Positions 15,987 through 26,067 of a stretch of DNA of 64,000 nt are shown here, in pieces. The translations under genes were made by a program, and so were the position numbers. Within the stretch, counting starts at the first letter, position 1. Each line of letters begins with the position of its first letter. The notes under the pieces were generated by a model. That model saw only the letters and a list, made by a program, of their open reading frames with translations, searched no databases and was not told where the DNA came from. The DNA lies in the NCBI GenBank assembly GCA_033763975.1, contig JANRJM010000007.1, positions 1 through 64,000 on the forward strand, given 5' to 3'. The stretch comes from Planctomycetota bacterium (lineage in GTDB: Bacteria; Planctomycetota; Phycisphaerae; Phycisphaerales; UBA1924).

Positions 15987-17138
15987 ATGCCAGAACGCAA
16001 GAAATCGGCGATGGCGGGCGGACGTGCGGTGTTCGGCGGGGCGATCGTCTGTTCGCTCGCGCTCGTCGCGGGCGGGTGCCAGTCGCTCGACAAGTACGCC
16101 GTCAACCGAAACCGCAAGCCCCGACCCGCGACGGTCTCGCCCTCCAGCGACGGGCGGCCTCCGGCGGTGGTCGCGGGAGATGAACCCGCGCGGGCCGCGT
16201 CGGATGGACGTCGGACTGCCGGCGCGGGCGCCGACGCGCCGGCCCCCGGGCGGGCCGCCCCGGGGCAGCAGTACGTCGAACGCGCCCAGCGCTTGCAGAC
16301 GCAGGGCAACCTCGAGGAAGCCCTGCGCGAGTTCGAGAAGGCGATCGAGGTCAACCCGACCCTCACCGTGGCGTATCTCGGCGCGGGCGACATCCACCGC
16401 CAGATGGGCGACTACGCGGGGGCGGAGCGTCGGTACGCGCGGGCGGCGGAACTCGAGCCGACGAACTTCTCCGCGCAGTACCTGCACGCACTGTCGCTGC
16501 AACTCCTCGACCGCACGGGCGAGGCGATCCGGGCGTACCTGCGGGCGCTCACCATCCGCCCGGAAGACTTCGACGCGAACATGAACCTGGGCATCGCCTA
16601 CCTCCAGGTCGGCGAGCCCGCCGAGGGTCTGGCGTACCTCCAGCGCGCGGTGCGGACCAACCCCCGCAACGCAGCGGCCCGCACGAACCTGGGCGCGATC
16701 TACAGCGCCCTCGACCGGCACGAGGAGGCGGTGGTCGAGTATCAGCAGGCGGCCGAACTCACCGAGCTCACCGGCCCGGTGCTGCTGAACCTGGCGAACA
16801 GCCTGGGCCGGAGCGGGCGGTACGAGGAAATGGTGAACACGCTCGAGCAGTTGACGCGGACCGAGCCGACGCCCAACGCGTACGAGCGGCTCGGGGCGGG
16901 GCTGTTCCGTCTGCGCCGGTACGAGGAGGCCCTCGCGTCGTACCGCAAGGCGCTGGAGATCGACCCGAACCACTTCCCGGCGCTCAACGGCGTGGGCGTG
17001 TGCCTGATGAACGAGTGGCACTTCACCGATCAGAAGGACGAGCGGGCGCGGCGCGAAGCGCTGGACGCCTGGCGCCGGAGCCTGCAGATCCAGCGGAACC
17101 AGCCCCGGATCCTGGAACTGCTGGGCAAGTACCAGTAG
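15987..17138 (+). CDS. TPR-repeat lipoprotein
   Basis: 383 residues from the ATG at 15987, spaced 8 bases from GGAG; a second ATG at 15981 is too close to it. The lipobox is LALVAGGC after a short basic N-terminus. A Pro/Ala-rich linker leads to about seven tetratricopeptide repeats from residue 90 on (for example [20 protein letters not shown] and [19 protein letters not shown]). TPR lipoproteins act as scaffolds in envelope complexes; no specific partner is indicated. It follows nfo by 65 bp. Confidence 0.9.
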   Translation: MPERKKSAMAGGRAVFGGAIVCSLALVAGGCQSLDKYAVNRNRKPRPATVSPSSDGRPPAVVAGDEPARAASDGRRTAGAGADAPAPGRAAPGQQYVERAQRLQTQGNLEEALREFEKAIEVNPTLTVAYLGAGDIHRQMGDYAGAERRYARAAELEPTNFSAQYLHALSLQLLDRTGEAIRAYLRALTIRPEDFDANMNLGIAYLQVGEPAEGLAYLQRAVRTNPRNAAARTNLGAIYSALDRHEEAVVEYQQAAELTELTGPVLLNLANSLGRSGRYEEMVNTLEQLTRTEPTPNAYERLGAGLFRLRRYEEALASYRKALEIDPNHFPALNGVGVCLMNEWHFTDQKDERARREALDAWRRSLQIQRNQPRILELLGKYQ

Positions 17139-17175
17139 CGCGCGTCGGCGTGCCCGCACGCGGGTATCGTTGCGG

Positions 17176-17556
17176 ATGCCCGACCCCTCGCTGCTGCAGG
17201 CGTTCGAAACCCCCGCCGACGCTCCGTTCGTGGTCGAGCACATCGCCGAGGAGTTCACGAGCGTGTGCCCCGTGACGGGACACCCGGACTTTGGTACCGT
17301 GACGATCCGCTTCGAGCCGCGCGGGCGCGGCGTGGGCGGGCTGTGCGTGGAGCTCAAGAGTCTCAAGCTCTACCTGCAGGGCTTTCGCAACGAGGGGATC
17401 TACTACGAGGCCGTCACGAATCGGATCCGCGACGACCTGGCCCGCCTGATGGGCCCCGCCTGGCTGCTGGTGCGGACGGACTGGCGCGGGCGGGGCGGCA
17501 TCCGGAGCATCGTCCGCGCGACGCACGGCGAGGTGCCGGCGCCGTGGGCGCAGTAG
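17176..17556 (+). CDS. queF: NADPH-dependent 7-cyano-7-deazaguanine reductase QueF
   Basis: 126 residues, the short unimodular QueF. It reduces preQ0 to preQ1 in queuosine synthesis. Catalytic Cys and Asp are in [10 protein letters not shown], and the substrate-binding Glu is in [11 protein letters not shown]. The usual FHE after the FRN motif is YYE here ([16 protein letters not shown]), so one commonly conserved His is Tyr. The ATG at 17176 is preferred over an upstream TTG. It lies 37 bp after the TPR gene; no other queuosine gene is visible. Confidence 0.93.
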   Translation: MPDPSLLQAFETPADAPFVVEHIAEEFTSVCPVTGHPDFGTVTIRFEPRGRGVGGLCVELKSLKLYLQGFRNEGIYYEAVTNRIRDDLARLMGPAWLLVRTDWRGRGGIRSIVRATHGEVPAPWAQ

Positions 17557-17602
17557 AAGGGCCGGTCGTCGGCGTCGTGGAATCGAACTCGCGGAGGACC
17601 GC

Positions 17603-18628
17603 ATGGCCAGCGTGCAGAGCAAGGGTGTGCCCATGAATCAGGCGCGGACGTACATCGCGGACCTCGGCGAGCCGCCGCAGAACCTGGCGGGCCTCTTCGC
17701 GATCATCAACAAGCAGCTCGGCACCACGCGCGAGAGCCGCAAGTACTTCCTCAAGTGCCTGATCGGCGACAAGACCGGGCAGGTGCCGGCCCGCATGTGG
17801 ACGATCGACGAGCCGACGTACTCGAGCCTGCCGACGGACGGGTTCGTGCGCCTGGAAGGGCAGACGCAGGCGTACCAGGGCGAGATCCAGCTCATCATCA
17901 GCCGCATCGAGGCGGCCGAGCCCACGCCCGAGCAGATGCGCGAGCTGCTCCCCGCCTCGACGCGTCCGGTGGGCGAGATGTTCGAGGAGTTGGTGGCCCT
18001 GCTCGACACGCTGCAGCACCCGGCGATGCGGGCGCTCGCCAAGGCGTACCTCGACGACGCGTTCCTGATGGACCAGTTCCGCACCGCGCCGGCGGCGAAG
18101 AGCATGCACCACGCGTACCTGGGCGGGCTGCTGGAGCACACGCTCACGCTCGTGAAACTGGCGACGGTGGTGTGCCCGCTGTACCCGAAGATCAGCCGCG
18201 ACATCGTGGTGATGGGCCTGTTCCTGCACGACCTGGGCAAGACGCGCGAGCTGGTCTACGACCGGGCGTTCTCGTACACGGACCGGGGCGAGCTGATCGG
18301 GCACATCGTGGACGGCGCGATCATGCTGCACGACAAGGCGCAGCAGGTGATGCGCGAGCAGGGGGTGCGCATCCCCGGCAACGCGATGCTGGTGCTGCAG
18401 CACATCATCGTGTCGCACCACGGCGTGCCGGAGTTCGGGGCCGCCAAGATCCCCGCGACCCCCGAGGCCATCCTCGTGAGCCAGCTCGACAACCTGGACG
18501 CCAAGACCACGATGGCCCTGGCCGCCGCCCGCCCCGACCGGGCCCACGCCATCGACACCGGCGGCAACTTCACCGAAAAGCAGTGGGCGCTGGACACCAA
18601 GCTGTTCAAGCCGGATCCGCTGGGGTAA
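17603..18628 (+). CDS. 3'-5' exoribonuclease, YhaM family (OB + HD domains)
   Basis: 341 residues. The N-terminal OB-type nucleic-acid binding domain (about 15-115) includes SRKYFLKCLIGDKTGQVPAR. The C-terminal HD hydrolase domain includes HHAYLGGLLEHTL, the HD pair FLHDLGKTREL, and IVSHHGVPEFGAAK. YhaM-type enzymes degrade RNA and possibly ssDNA 3' to 5' with Mn. The start at 17603 has GGAGG at a good distance; an internal ATG at residue 11 is less likely. The length is close to the roughly 315 residues of B. subtilis YhaM. Confidence 0.9.
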   Translation: MASVQSKGVPMNQARTYIADLGEPPQNLAGLFAIINKQLGTTRESRKYFLKCLIGDKTGQVPARMWTIDEPTYSSLPTDGFVRLEGQTQAYQGEIQLIISRIEAAEPTPEQMRELLPASTRPVGEMFEELVALLDTLQHPAMRALAKAYLDDAFLMDQFRTAPAAKSMHHAYLGGLLEHTLTLVKLATVVCPLYPKISRDIVVMGLFLHDLGKTRELVYDRAFSYTDRGELIGHIVDGAIMLHDKAQQVMREQGVRIPGNAMLVLQHIIVSHHGVPEFGAAKIPATPEAILVSQLDNLDAKTTMALAAARPDRAHAIDTGGNFTEKQWALDTKLFKPDPLG

Positions 18629-18700
18629 GAAGAAGCGAGCGAGACAGGGAGACAGGGAACAAGCGAGACAGCGAGACAGGGAAGAAGCGAAAAAGCGGGA
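18629..18700. repeat. Short imperfect GCGAGACAGGGA tandem repeats
   Basis: Between the convergent YhaM-like and DUF4139 genes the plus strand repeats units like GAGACAGGGA and AAGCGAGACAG about four times, nearly all purine. Probably a slippage-derived intergenic repeat; no gene. Confidence 0.6.
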
Positions 18701-18718
18701 GCTCGCCCGCGCGACGCC

Positions 18719-20269
18719 TCACCACGTGTATCGCACGGTGTAGCGGATCACCTTCTCCTCGTCGGGCGCGAGGCGCAGCGTGTGGTGCATGCGCCGGGCG
18801 TCGATCTTCGTGAACTCGTGCGTGGACTTCACGATCTCCCACTGCAGCCAGCGGACGAGGCGCTCCTGCACGATGACGTCGACCGGCTGCTGCTTGCGGT
18901 TGCGCACCGTGATCTCGATGGTCTCTTCCATCATCTCCTTCGAGTGATCGACCTTGAAGTCCGTGGCGATGCGCTCGCCCACGACGTCGAAAGCCTTGCC
19001 GACCTTGACGAGGATCTCCTCGTTGCGGGGCGTGTGGCGGATGACGTCTTCACCGATGAACTCCACGCCCCCGTCGGCCTCGTCGACCTTGCTGATGCGG
19101 ATGCGCCCGGCGGGGAAGGGCATGCCCAGCCCGGCCTGCGGCGTGTTGCGGAAGCGGACGTAGACGTCCACGTCCTTGCGGGTCTGCGAGCCGAGGTTGG
19201 CGTCGGTGTACGGGCCGCCGCCGAACCACACGTCCTGGCCCAGGCCGTCGTAGACGACGACCTTGTCGCAGGGCACCTTCTGGGCCGCGGGGAAGAGCTC
19301 GATCTGCTTGGTCGAGTTGTTCGGGATGGTGGTGGAGCGGCCAAGGGTGTAGAGGTGGTACTCGAAGAACGACTTCTCGGCGAAGCCGCCGACCCCGCCG
19401 ACGGCCTCGTCGACGACCATGCCCAGTTCCCGCCGGCTGTTCCAGCGCTGGTCCTGGCGCGGCGCGCGGTTGACGCTGCCCGCGACGAGCTTGAGCTGGG
19501 CGTTGTCGTAGGTGCCGCCGCTGCGGTTGAGGATGCTGACCCACGCGCCGACGTCGAGGAATCCGGCGTTCTCGTTCGTGCCCTCGTGGTAGATGAGGTT
19601 GTAATCGGCCCACCAGGTCACGCCCTCGGTCTCGTACGAGACGCGGGCGGTGTGCGCGCCGGGCTTGGCGGTGCCGATCTTCCACACGAGGGTGGGGCGG
19701 GTCTGGAACCCTTCGGGCAGGCTGGGGAAGGTGATGCCCTGGTAGCCGTTGATGACTTCGAGCCCGCCGTTCGCCGCGAGCACGAACTGCCCGGGCGAGC
19801 TGGAGAGGAGCGTGCCGGTGATCGTCTCGGTGTGGTCGCCCCGGGGGACGGTGACGGTGATCTCGCGATCGATGAAATTCTCGAGGAGCTTGTCGGGCGA
19901 GACGAGGTCGAACTGGTAGTTCTGCTCGAGCACGCGGGTGCCGGGGTCGGTGAGGCAGGTGAAAGAGACGGTCGTGGGGTCGATGAGGGCGGCGACGTCG
20001 GTGAAGCGCACCTCGCTGACCTGCGCGCCGAGATTGATGGGGCGGTCCTGGCGGACGATGGCGAAGCCGGGAACCGCCTGCTGCTGGTGGTAGGCGTAGG
20101 GGTTGTTGGGCGTGGGGCGGTAGGTGGAGGGCGGGACAGCGCCGGGCTCGGCGGCGCTGTAGATCGTGACGCTGGTGGAAGGGGTGCGCGCGGGCTGCGC
20201 ATGGACGCCGAAGGACATGCCGGCGAGCGCCACAAGCACGGACGCGGCCGAAAGAGCCGAAGTGTTCAT
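18719..20269 (-). CDS. Exported DUF4139-domain protein
   Basis: 516 residues from the ATG at 20269 with AGGAG about 7 bases upstream. A Sec signal peptide covers about residues 1-25 (VLVALAGMSFGVHAQ). The body has the DUF4139 beta-rich pattern: VSYETEGVTWWADYNLIYH, VGAWVSILNRSGGTYDNAQL and, near the end, VRNRKQQPVDVIVQERL and LRLAPDEEKVIRYTVRYTW. Members are surface or periplasmic proteins of unknown activity. It is divergent from the metallo-hydrolase gene that starts 88 bp away. Confidence 0.85.
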   Translation of the reverse strand: MNTSALSAASVLVALAGMSFGVHAQPARTPSTSVTIYSAAEPGAVPPSTYRPTPNNPYAYHQQQAVPGFAIVRQDRPINLGAQVSEVRFTDVAALIDPTTVSFTCLTDPGTRVLEQNYQFDLVSPDKLLENFIDREITVTVPRGDHTETITGTLLSSSPGQFVLAANGGLEVINGYQGITFPSLPEGFQTRPTLVWKIGTAKPGAHTARVSYETEGVTWWADYNLIYHEGTNENAGFLDVGAWVSILNRSGGTYDNAQLKLVAGSVNRAPRQDQRWNSRRELGMVVDEAVGGVGGFAEKSFFEYHLYTLGRSTTIPNNSTKQIELFPAAQKVPCDKVVVYDGLGQDVWFGGGPYTDANLGSQTRKDVDVYVRFRNTPQAGLGMPFPAGRIRISKVDEADGGVEFIGEDVIRHTPRNEEILVKVGKAFDVVGERIATDFKVDHSKEMMEETIEITVRNRKQQPVDVIVQERLVRWLQWEIVKSTHEFTKIDARRMHHTLRLAPDEEKVIRYTVRYTW

Positions 20270-20356
20270 CGCGAGGTCTCCTGGGACGTTCGTCCCGCCA
20301 CAGCGCCGGCGACGCGTGCCGCCGGCGCATGCTACCCCGGTGAGACGCAAGAACGC

Positions 20357-21340
20357 GTGAACTGGTTCTCCAGGCGTGACACGCCGGTGACACGGCGCGC
20401 CTTCAATCCCTACGTGAGCACGCCGGCGGACAGCAATGGTCGGGGCGGGCCCTGGGCGCGGATGGTGGACATGGCCGCCGCCGCCGCCCGGTCGTCGACG
20501 CGCCGCTACCCGCGGGAACTTCTGGCGTCGATGCGCGAGCTCCGCGAAGGGGCGGCGTTGCGCGTCGAGCACCCGCACGCGGACGCCAGCCTCGGGGGCG
20601 TGTGGCTCGGACATTCGACCGTGCTGCTGCGCATCGGGCGATCGTGGGTGCTGACCGACCCGGTGTTCTCGGAGCGCATCGGCGTACGCGTGGGCGGGCG
20701 GACGTTCGGGCTGGGGAGGTTGGCGCCGACGTTTGATCTCGGCACACTCCCGCCCGTCGACCTGATCCTCGTCAGCCACGCGCACTTTGATCACCTCGAC
20801 CGTCCGACGCTGGCGAAGCTCGTCTCGCCGCGCACGCGGGTGATTACGGCGGAGCGGACCGGTGCGCTCATCCCGGGCGGATTTGAGGGCGTGCACGAGC
20901 TGCGGTGGAACGACGAAGTTCGGGCGGGCGACCTGGTGATCCGGGCCATGCGTCCGGCGCACTGGGGCGCGCGCACCGCGTTCGACCGCCAGCGCGGGTT
21001 CAACAGCTACGTGATCGACGCGCCCGACCACCGGCGGCGCGTGCTCTTCAGCGGCGACACCGCCCACACCCGGGCGTTCGAGCGCGTGGGCGGGGCCGAC
21101 CTCACGATCTTCGGCATCGGCGCGTACGACCCGTGGGAGCACGCGCACGCGACGCCCGAGCAGGCCTGGGACATGCACCGCCTGGCCGGGGGCGAGCGGT
21201 TCATGCCCATGCACCACTCGACGTTCCCGCTCAGCGACGAGCCCGCGGGCGAACCCTTGCGCCGGCTGATCGCCGCGGCCGGCGCCGCCGGTCCGACGGT
21301 CGTCGGTGAGAACCTGGGCAAGGCGTGGCACGCGGCGTGA
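20357..21340 (+). CDS. MBL-fold metallo-hydrolase (UlaG/NAPE-PLD-like)
   Basis: About 327 residues from the GTG at 20357; the next in-frame ATG at 20462 would remove the N-terminal region, and neither start has a strong ribosome-binding site. Zinc motifs: VSHAHFDHLD (HxHxDH), MRPAHWGART, FSGDTAHT and MPMHHSTF. The segment WLGHSTVLLRIG before the first motif is typical of the group that includes N-acyl-phosphatidylethanolamine phospholipase D and UlaG lactonase. Substrate undetermined. Confidence 0.88.
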   Translation: MNWFSRRDTPVTRRAFNPYVSTPADSNGRGGPWARMVDMAAAAARSSTRRYPRELLASMRELREGAALRVEHPHADASLGGVWLGHSTVLLRIGRSWVLTDPVFSERIGVRVGGRTFGLGRLAPTFDLGTLPPVDLILVSHAHFDHLDRPTLAKLVSPRTRVITAERTGALIPGGFEGVHELRWNDEVRAGDLVIRAMRPAHWGARTAFDRQRGFNSYVIDAPDHRRRVLFSGDTAHTRAFERVGGADLTIFGIGAYDPWEHAHATPEQAWDMHRLAGGERFMPMHHSTFPLSDEPAGEPLRRLIAAAGAAGPTVVGENLGKAWHAA

Positions 21341-21414
21341 GCGCCCGGCGCGCTCGGTTTTTGCTGTGCGCCCGCAACGACTCTGGTAGACTCACGTGGT
21401 TTGGAGCACCACCC

Positions 21415-23100
21415 ATGACTCAGCATGCGCGCGCGTTCGCGGTCGCCGTCGGCCTTGCATTCGCCCTGGGGGCCCGCCCCGCGACGGCGCTCGAGCCGAA
21501 CGCGTCTTTCCTCTCCGCGCCGGACCGTCCGGCGCCGCTAGCGCCGGCGCTCGCGGCGGCCTTTGAGGAGCGCGACGAGCTCAAGGTGTGGGTGATGTTC
21601 GTGGACAAGGGCGTCGCGCCGGGTGCGGCGATGCAGGCCGCGCTCGCGGGCCTGGAGGCGACGTACCCGGCCCGCGCGGTCGAGCGTCGGCGGCTGCGCC
21701 GCTCTGATCCGGGGCTGTTCGATGAGCGCGACCTGCCGGTGCACGCCGGGTACACGGCGCAGCTCGGGGCGCTGGGCGTGCGGGTGCTGCGCGAGAGCCG
21801 CTGGGCGAACGCGGCGAGCGTGCGCGTGACGCGCGTGCAGGCAGAGCAGATCGCGGCGTTGCCGTTCGTGCGGTCGATCGAGCCCGTGCGGTGGGGGCGG
21901 GGCGTGCGTCCGGTGGAGGTGGTGCCGGCCGCGCACTCGACCTCCGGCGGGTACGGCGCGCGCGACATGTACGGTCGTTCGTCCGCGCAGCTCGCGCAGA
22001 TCAACCTGCCCGCGCTGCACGGGCAGGGCTTCACGGGGCAGGGCGTGATCGTCGGGATTCTCGACACCGGCTTCCGGCGCGACCACGCGGCGTTCAACTT
22101 CCCCGGGCACGTGCTGCCGGTGGTCGCCGAGCATGACTTCATCGACGACGACACCAACACGGGCCCGCAGGCGGGCGATCACCCCGACCAGCACTCGCAC
22201 GGCACGCTCATCCTGGGCTGCATCCGCGCGTACCAGCCGAATGAACTCGTCGGCGGCGCGTACGACGCGTCGGTGATCCTCGCGAAGACCGAGGACATCG
22301 CCAGCGAGACGCCCATCGAAGAGGACAACTACGTCGCTGGGCTGGAGTTCATCGAGTTCCACGGCGGAGACCTCGCGACGTCCTCGCTCAGCTACATCGA
22401 CTGGTACACGCAGGCGGACCTGGACGGTGTGACGGCGGTGACGTCGATCGCGGTGAACGTCGCGACGGCGAACGGGCTGCACTGCCTGACCGCCGCGGGC
22501 AACGCCGGGCATGACGACAACCCCGCGACGAGCACGCTGGGCGCGCCCGCCGATGCGCTGCGCGTCATCACGTGCGGCGCGGGTCGCTCGGACGGCACGT
22601 CGTCGGGGTTCACGTCGTCGGGCCCCACGGCCGACGGACGCGTGAAGCCCGAGGTGCTGGCGCGGGGCTCGGGCACCGCGACGGTGTCGTCCTCCAGCAC
22701 GACGGGATTCGCGCTGGCGAACGGGACGTCGCTGTCCACGCCGCTGGTCGCCGCGGCGGTCGCGTGCATCGTGCAGGCGCGCCCCACGTGGACGGTGGAC
22801 CAGATGCGGGCGGCGATCTTCTCGAACGCGACCGACTACGTCGCGACGGGTATGACCGACCCGCTGTTCATCCGCGGGTACGGGTTCATCGACGCCGCCG
22901 CGACGGTCGGGCCCATCTGCGATCCGGACGTCAACCAGGACGGCAACGTCGACCAGGACGACGTGGCGTGCCTGGCGCAGGTGATCGCCGGGGACGCGTC
23001 GTGCTCGTCGGGCGATCCGGACTTCAACCAGGACGGCAACGCCGACCAGGACGACGTCGAATCGCTCTCGCAGGTGGTCGGCGGGCAGGCGTGCCCGTAA
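21415..23100 (+). CDS. Secreted subtilisin-like serine protease with dockerin-like repeats
   Basis: 561 residues. Signal peptide about 1-26 (VAVGLAFALGARPATA), a propeptide region to about 190, then an S8 catalytic domain: GILDTGFRRDH (Asp), HSHGTLI (His), oxyanion Asn in TAAGNAGH and ANGTSLSTP (Ser). The last 60 residues hold two Asp/Asn-rich repeats, DVNQDGNVDQDDV and DFNQDGNADQDDV, each followed by L-Q-V. These are EF-like calcium loops typical of planctomycete dockerin-like C-termini. Ribosome-binding GGAG lies 9 bases before the ATG. Likely exported and surface-anchored. Confidence 0.93.
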   Translation: MTQHARAFAVAVGLAFALGARPATALEPNASFLSAPDRPAPLAPALAAAFEERDELKVWVMFVDKGVAPGAAMQAALAGLEATYPARAVERRRLRRSDPGLFDERDLPVHAGYTAQLGALGVRVLRESRWANAASVRVTRVQAEQIAALPFVRSIEPVRWGRGVRPVEVVPAAHSTSGGYGARDMYGRSSAQLAQINLPALHGQGFTGQGVIVGILDTGFRRDHAAFNFPGHVLPVVAEHDFIDDDTNTGPQAGDHPDQHSHGTLILGCIRAYQPNELVGGAYDASVILAKTEDIASETPIEEDNYVAGLEFIEFHGGDLATSSLSYIDWYTQADLDGVTAVTSIAVNVATANGLHCLTAAGNAGHDDNPATSTLGAPADALRVITCGAGRSDGTSSGFTSSGPTADGRVKPEVLARGSGTATVSSSSTTGFALANGTSLSTPLVAAAVACIVQARPTWTVDQMRAAIFSNATDYVATGMTDPLFIRGYGFIDAAATVGPICDPDVNQDGNVDQDDVACLAQVIAGDASCSSGDPDFNQDGNADQDDVESLSQVVGGQACP

Positions 23101-23188
23101 CGCGGCGTCCGGCGCGGGGGCGAACTTTGGTGCGCGGCGCCGCGGCTCGCGGTTCTCCGCGTCTCGCCGCGTCGTGTATCCTCCCGCC

Positions 23189-24730
23189 ATGTTTCTCGGC
23201 ATCGACATCGGCACGTCGGGCGCAAAGGCGATCGTGATCGACCGCGAGGGGCGGATCGTGGGACGCGGCGCGTCGACGTACCCGCGCTCGCAGCCCCACC
23301 CGGGCTGGAGCGAGCAGGACCCGCGCGACTGGTGGGAGGGAGCCTCCATCGCGGCCCGCCAGGCGCTGGCGGGCGTGGATTCAACGGGCGTGCGCGCGCT
23401 CGCGCTCTCGGGCCAGATGCACGGGCTGACGGTGATCGACGCGGACGAGAGTTTCCGCGCGGGCACGCGCGTGCTCAACCCCGTCCGCCCGGCCATCCTC
23501 TGGAACGACCAGCGCTGCGAGGCGCAGTGCGCGGAGATCGAGGCGGCGTTCGGCGGGCGCCTCGCCTGCGTGCGCACGCTCGGCAACGCGCCGCTCGCGG
23601 GGTTCACGCTGCCGAAGCTGCTGTGGCTGCGCAAGCACGAGCCGGACGCGCTCGCGAACCCCGGCGCGTTCCTGCTGCCCAAGGACTACGTGCGATTCAC
23701 GATGACGGGCGAACTGGCGACCGACTATGGCGACGCCTCGGGCACGCTCATGCTCGACATGCAGGAGCGTCGCTGGTCGGACCAGGCGTGCGCGCTGGCG
23801 GGGATCGATCGGCGGCGCCTGCCCGCGCTGCGCGAGAGCGCGGTGAACGCGGGGATTCTGACGCCCTGGGCGGCGGGGGAGTTCGGCGTGCCGCGGGCGA
23901 CGGCGGCGATCGCCGGCTCGGGCGACAACCAGGCCGGGGCGGTGGGCGCGGGCGTGGTGAAGCCCGGCGACGCGCTGCTCTCGCTGGGCACGAGCGGCGT
24001 GCTGTACGTGCACAGCGACCGGGCGCGGTTCGACGATCGCACGCCCGGCAAGCCGGGGCGCGTGCACACGTTCTTCGCGGGCGACGGGAAGGGCGGCTCG
24101 CCCGCGTCGTGGTGCAACACGGGGTGCATGCTCTCGGCGTGCGCGAGCCTGGACTGGGCGAAGCGCGAGCTGGCGCCGCAGGTGCCGCTGGAGGCGCTGC
24201 TGGAGGAGGCCGCCACCGCGCCGGCGGGGAGCGACGGGCTCGTGTTCCTGCCGCACCTGACGGGCGAGCGCTGCCCGCACCCTTCGGCGAGTGCGCGGGG
24301 CGCGTGGGTGGGGCTGACGGAGCGGCACACGCGGGCGCACCTGGTGCGGGCGGTGCTCGAGGGCGTTGCGCTCACGATGCGTCAGATCCTGGACATCATG
24401 CGCGAGGCGCGGGCGACGGTGAGCCGCGTGCGGGTGATCGGGGGCGGGGCCAAGTCGGCGCTGTGGCGGCAGATCCACGCCGACGCGATGGGCGTGCCGC
24501 TGGTCTCGCTCGAGAGCGAGGAGGGCCCGGCGCTGGGGGCGGCGATCCTGGCGGGCGTCGGCATGGGCGCGTGGCCGGGCGTGCGCGAGGCGTGCGAGGT
24601 GATCGTGCGCGAGAAGGAAACCACCGAGCCGACGGCGTCGGGCACCGCGACGTACGAAGAGGTGCTCGCGCGGTACAAGACCGTGTACCCGGGGCTGGAG
24701 TCCTACTGCCGGGCGACGGCGGGGGAGTGA
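23189..24730 (+). CDS. xylB: Xylulokinase
   Basis: 513 residues, FGGY carbohydrate kinase. N-terminal phosphate loop FLGIDIGTSGAKAI, substrate-binding GQMHGL, ILWNDQR, AGSGDNQAGAVGAG with the catalytic Asp, FLPHLTGER and C-terminal VIGGGAKSALWRQ. The GQMHG plus WNDQR combination is typical of xylulokinases, which phosphorylate D-xylulose for the pentose phosphate pathway. The ATG at 23189 gives the usual N-terminus. A sugar isomerase-like gene lies 1.3 kb downstream, separated by a gene on the other strand. Confidence 0.93.
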   Translation: MFLGIDIGTSGAKAIVIDREGRIVGRGASTYPRSQPHPGWSEQDPRDWWEGASIAARQALAGVDSTGVRALALSGQMHGLTVIDADESFRAGTRVLNPVRPAILWNDQRCEAQCAEIEAAFGGRLACVRTLGNAPLAGFTLPKLLWLRKHEPDALANPGAFLLPKDYVRFTMTGELATDYGDASGTLMLDMQERRWSDQACALAGIDRRRLPALRESAVNAGILTPWAAGEFGVPRATAAIAGSGDNQAGAVGAGVVKPGDALLSLGTSGVLYVHSDRARFDDRTPGKPGRVHTFFAGDGKGGSPASWCNTGCMLSACASLDWAKRELAPQVPLEALLEEAATAPAGSDGLVFLPHLTGERCPHPSASARGAWVGLTERHTRAHLVRAVLEGVALTMRQILDIMREARATVSRVRVIGGGAKSALWRQIHADAMGVPLVSLESEEGPALGAAILAGVGMGAWPGVREACEVIVREKETTEPTASGTATYEEVLARYKTVYPGLESYCRATAGE

Positions 24731-24739
24731 GGTCAGGCA

Positions 24740-24789
24740 CACCGCACGGAGTGCGGTGGTACCCCAGGTGGTACGCGAGGTGGTACGCG
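24740..24789. repeat. Hairpin and tandem repeat between convergent genes
   Basis: CACCGCAC-gga-GTGCGGTG (24740-24758) is an 8-bp stem, followed by two exact copies of AGGTGGTACGCG (24766-24789). It may end both convergent transcripts, but there is no T-run. Confidence 0.5.
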
Positions 24790-24810
24790 AGGCACAGCAA
24801 CGCACACCCG

Positions 24811-25935
24811 TCAGCCGAAGAGCGAGAGCTGCCCGCCGGTCTGCGGGCGCCGAAAGTGTGCGCCCGAGAGCGGGCGGACGTCGCGATTGAGCCCGTGCCG
24901 CCGCGTGAAGACGTCGAAGACCTGGGCGATCTGTTCCGCGAGGGGGCCCTGCCCGCGGTGGCGCGCGTTCGAGGCGTCGTAGAGCTTCCCGCCGCGGGTG
25001 TCGCGGATCTGTGCTTCGACTTTCTTCGCGCGTTCGGGGTGCACGGATCGCGAGAGCCAGTCGAGGAAGAGGTCCTTGATCTGGTAGGGCAGGCGGAGCA
25101 GGACGTACGACGCGCGGAGCGCCCCGGCCTTCGCGGCGGCCTCGAGGATCGCGGGCACTTCCGAGTCGGTCAGGCCCGGGATGATCGGCGCGACGTTGAC
25201 GCTCACCGGCACGCCCGCGTCGGTGAGCTCGCGGATGGCCCGCAGGCGCGCCACCGGCAGCGACGCGCGCGGCTCGAGCTTCTGAGCAAGGTCCGCGTCG
25301 AGCGTCACCAGCGTGATGATGACGCGCCCGGCGTTCTTGGAGGCGAGCGTCGCCCAGAGGTCGGTGTCGCGCAGCACCATCGCGCTCTTGGTCATGGTCG
25401 AGACCGGCTGAGAACACTCGGCGAGCACCTCCAGGCACTGGCGGGCGAGGCGCATGGTGTGCTCGATCGGCTGGTAGATGTCGGTGCTGGCCGACATCAC
25501 GATGGGCTCGGGCTTCCAGGAGGGCGACGCGAGTTCGTCGCGCAGCAGGCGGGCGGCGTCGGGCTTGGCGACGAGCTTGGTCTCGAAGTCGAGCCCGCAA
25601 CTGAAGCCGAGGTACTCGTGGTACTGGCGTGCGAAGCAGTAGACGCAGCCGTGCTCGCACCCGCGGTACGGGTTGATCGTCCAATCGAACGGAACGTCGG
25701 AGGTGCGGGCGACGCGGTTGATGATGGTGCGGGTGGCGTCGCGGAAGACCTGTCGCTCGACGCGGCGGCGCGTGCCGTCGGCGTCGGCGCGCTCGATCAT
25801 CTGGCGGTCGAGTTCCTCGCCGAGCACGTGCAGGCGGAGGTCCTCGAAGCGGTTGCCGGGGTTGAGGCCGGCGGCGCGTCGGTGGGCCGGGCCCTCGGCG
25901 AGGGCGTCGCGGTAGGTGAAGTCGTCGTCCGCCAT
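24811..25935 (-). CDS. PA0069-family radical SAM protein
   Basis: 374 residues from the ATG at 25935; an in-frame TTG two codons earlier is less likely. The [4Fe-4S] motif is in RGCEHGCVYCFARQ (Cx3Cx2C), preceded by DWTINPYRGC, which is typical of the PA0069/SplB-like Rv2578c group. Further marks are MSASTDIYQP and VNVAPIIPGLTDSEV. The reaction is unknown; members are often called DNA-repair-photolyase-like. It is convergent with xylB and divergent from the isomerase-like gene. Confidence 0.88.
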   Translation of the reverse strand: MADDDFTYRDALAEGPAHRRAAGLNPGNRFEDLRLHVLGEELDRQMIERADADGTRRRVERQVFRDATRTIINRVARTSDVPFDWTINPYRGCEHGCVYCFARQYHEYLGFSCGLDFETKLVAKPDAARLLRDELASPSWKPEPIVMSASTDIYQPIEHTMRLARQCLEVLAECSQPVSTMTKSAMVLRDTDLWATLASKNAGRVIITLVTLDADLAQKLEPRASLPVARLRAIRELTDAGVPVSVNVAPIIPGLTDSEVPAILEAAAKAGALRASYVLLRLPYQIKDLFLDWLSRSVHPERAKKVEAQIRDTRGGKLYDASNARHRGQGPLAEQIAQVFDVFTRRHGLNRDVRPLSGAHFRRPQTGGQLSLFG

Positions 25936-26067
25936 ACCCAAACGTTATGCGAACGCAATGGGCGCGACAATCGCGGGGTGCCCGCGAATTGCGAGGTGGC
26001 GCGGCCGGGCCCGACGCGCGGGCCCCGCCGGCGGGCGCGATAGGCTGGGGGCAATCAGGGAGGGTTC

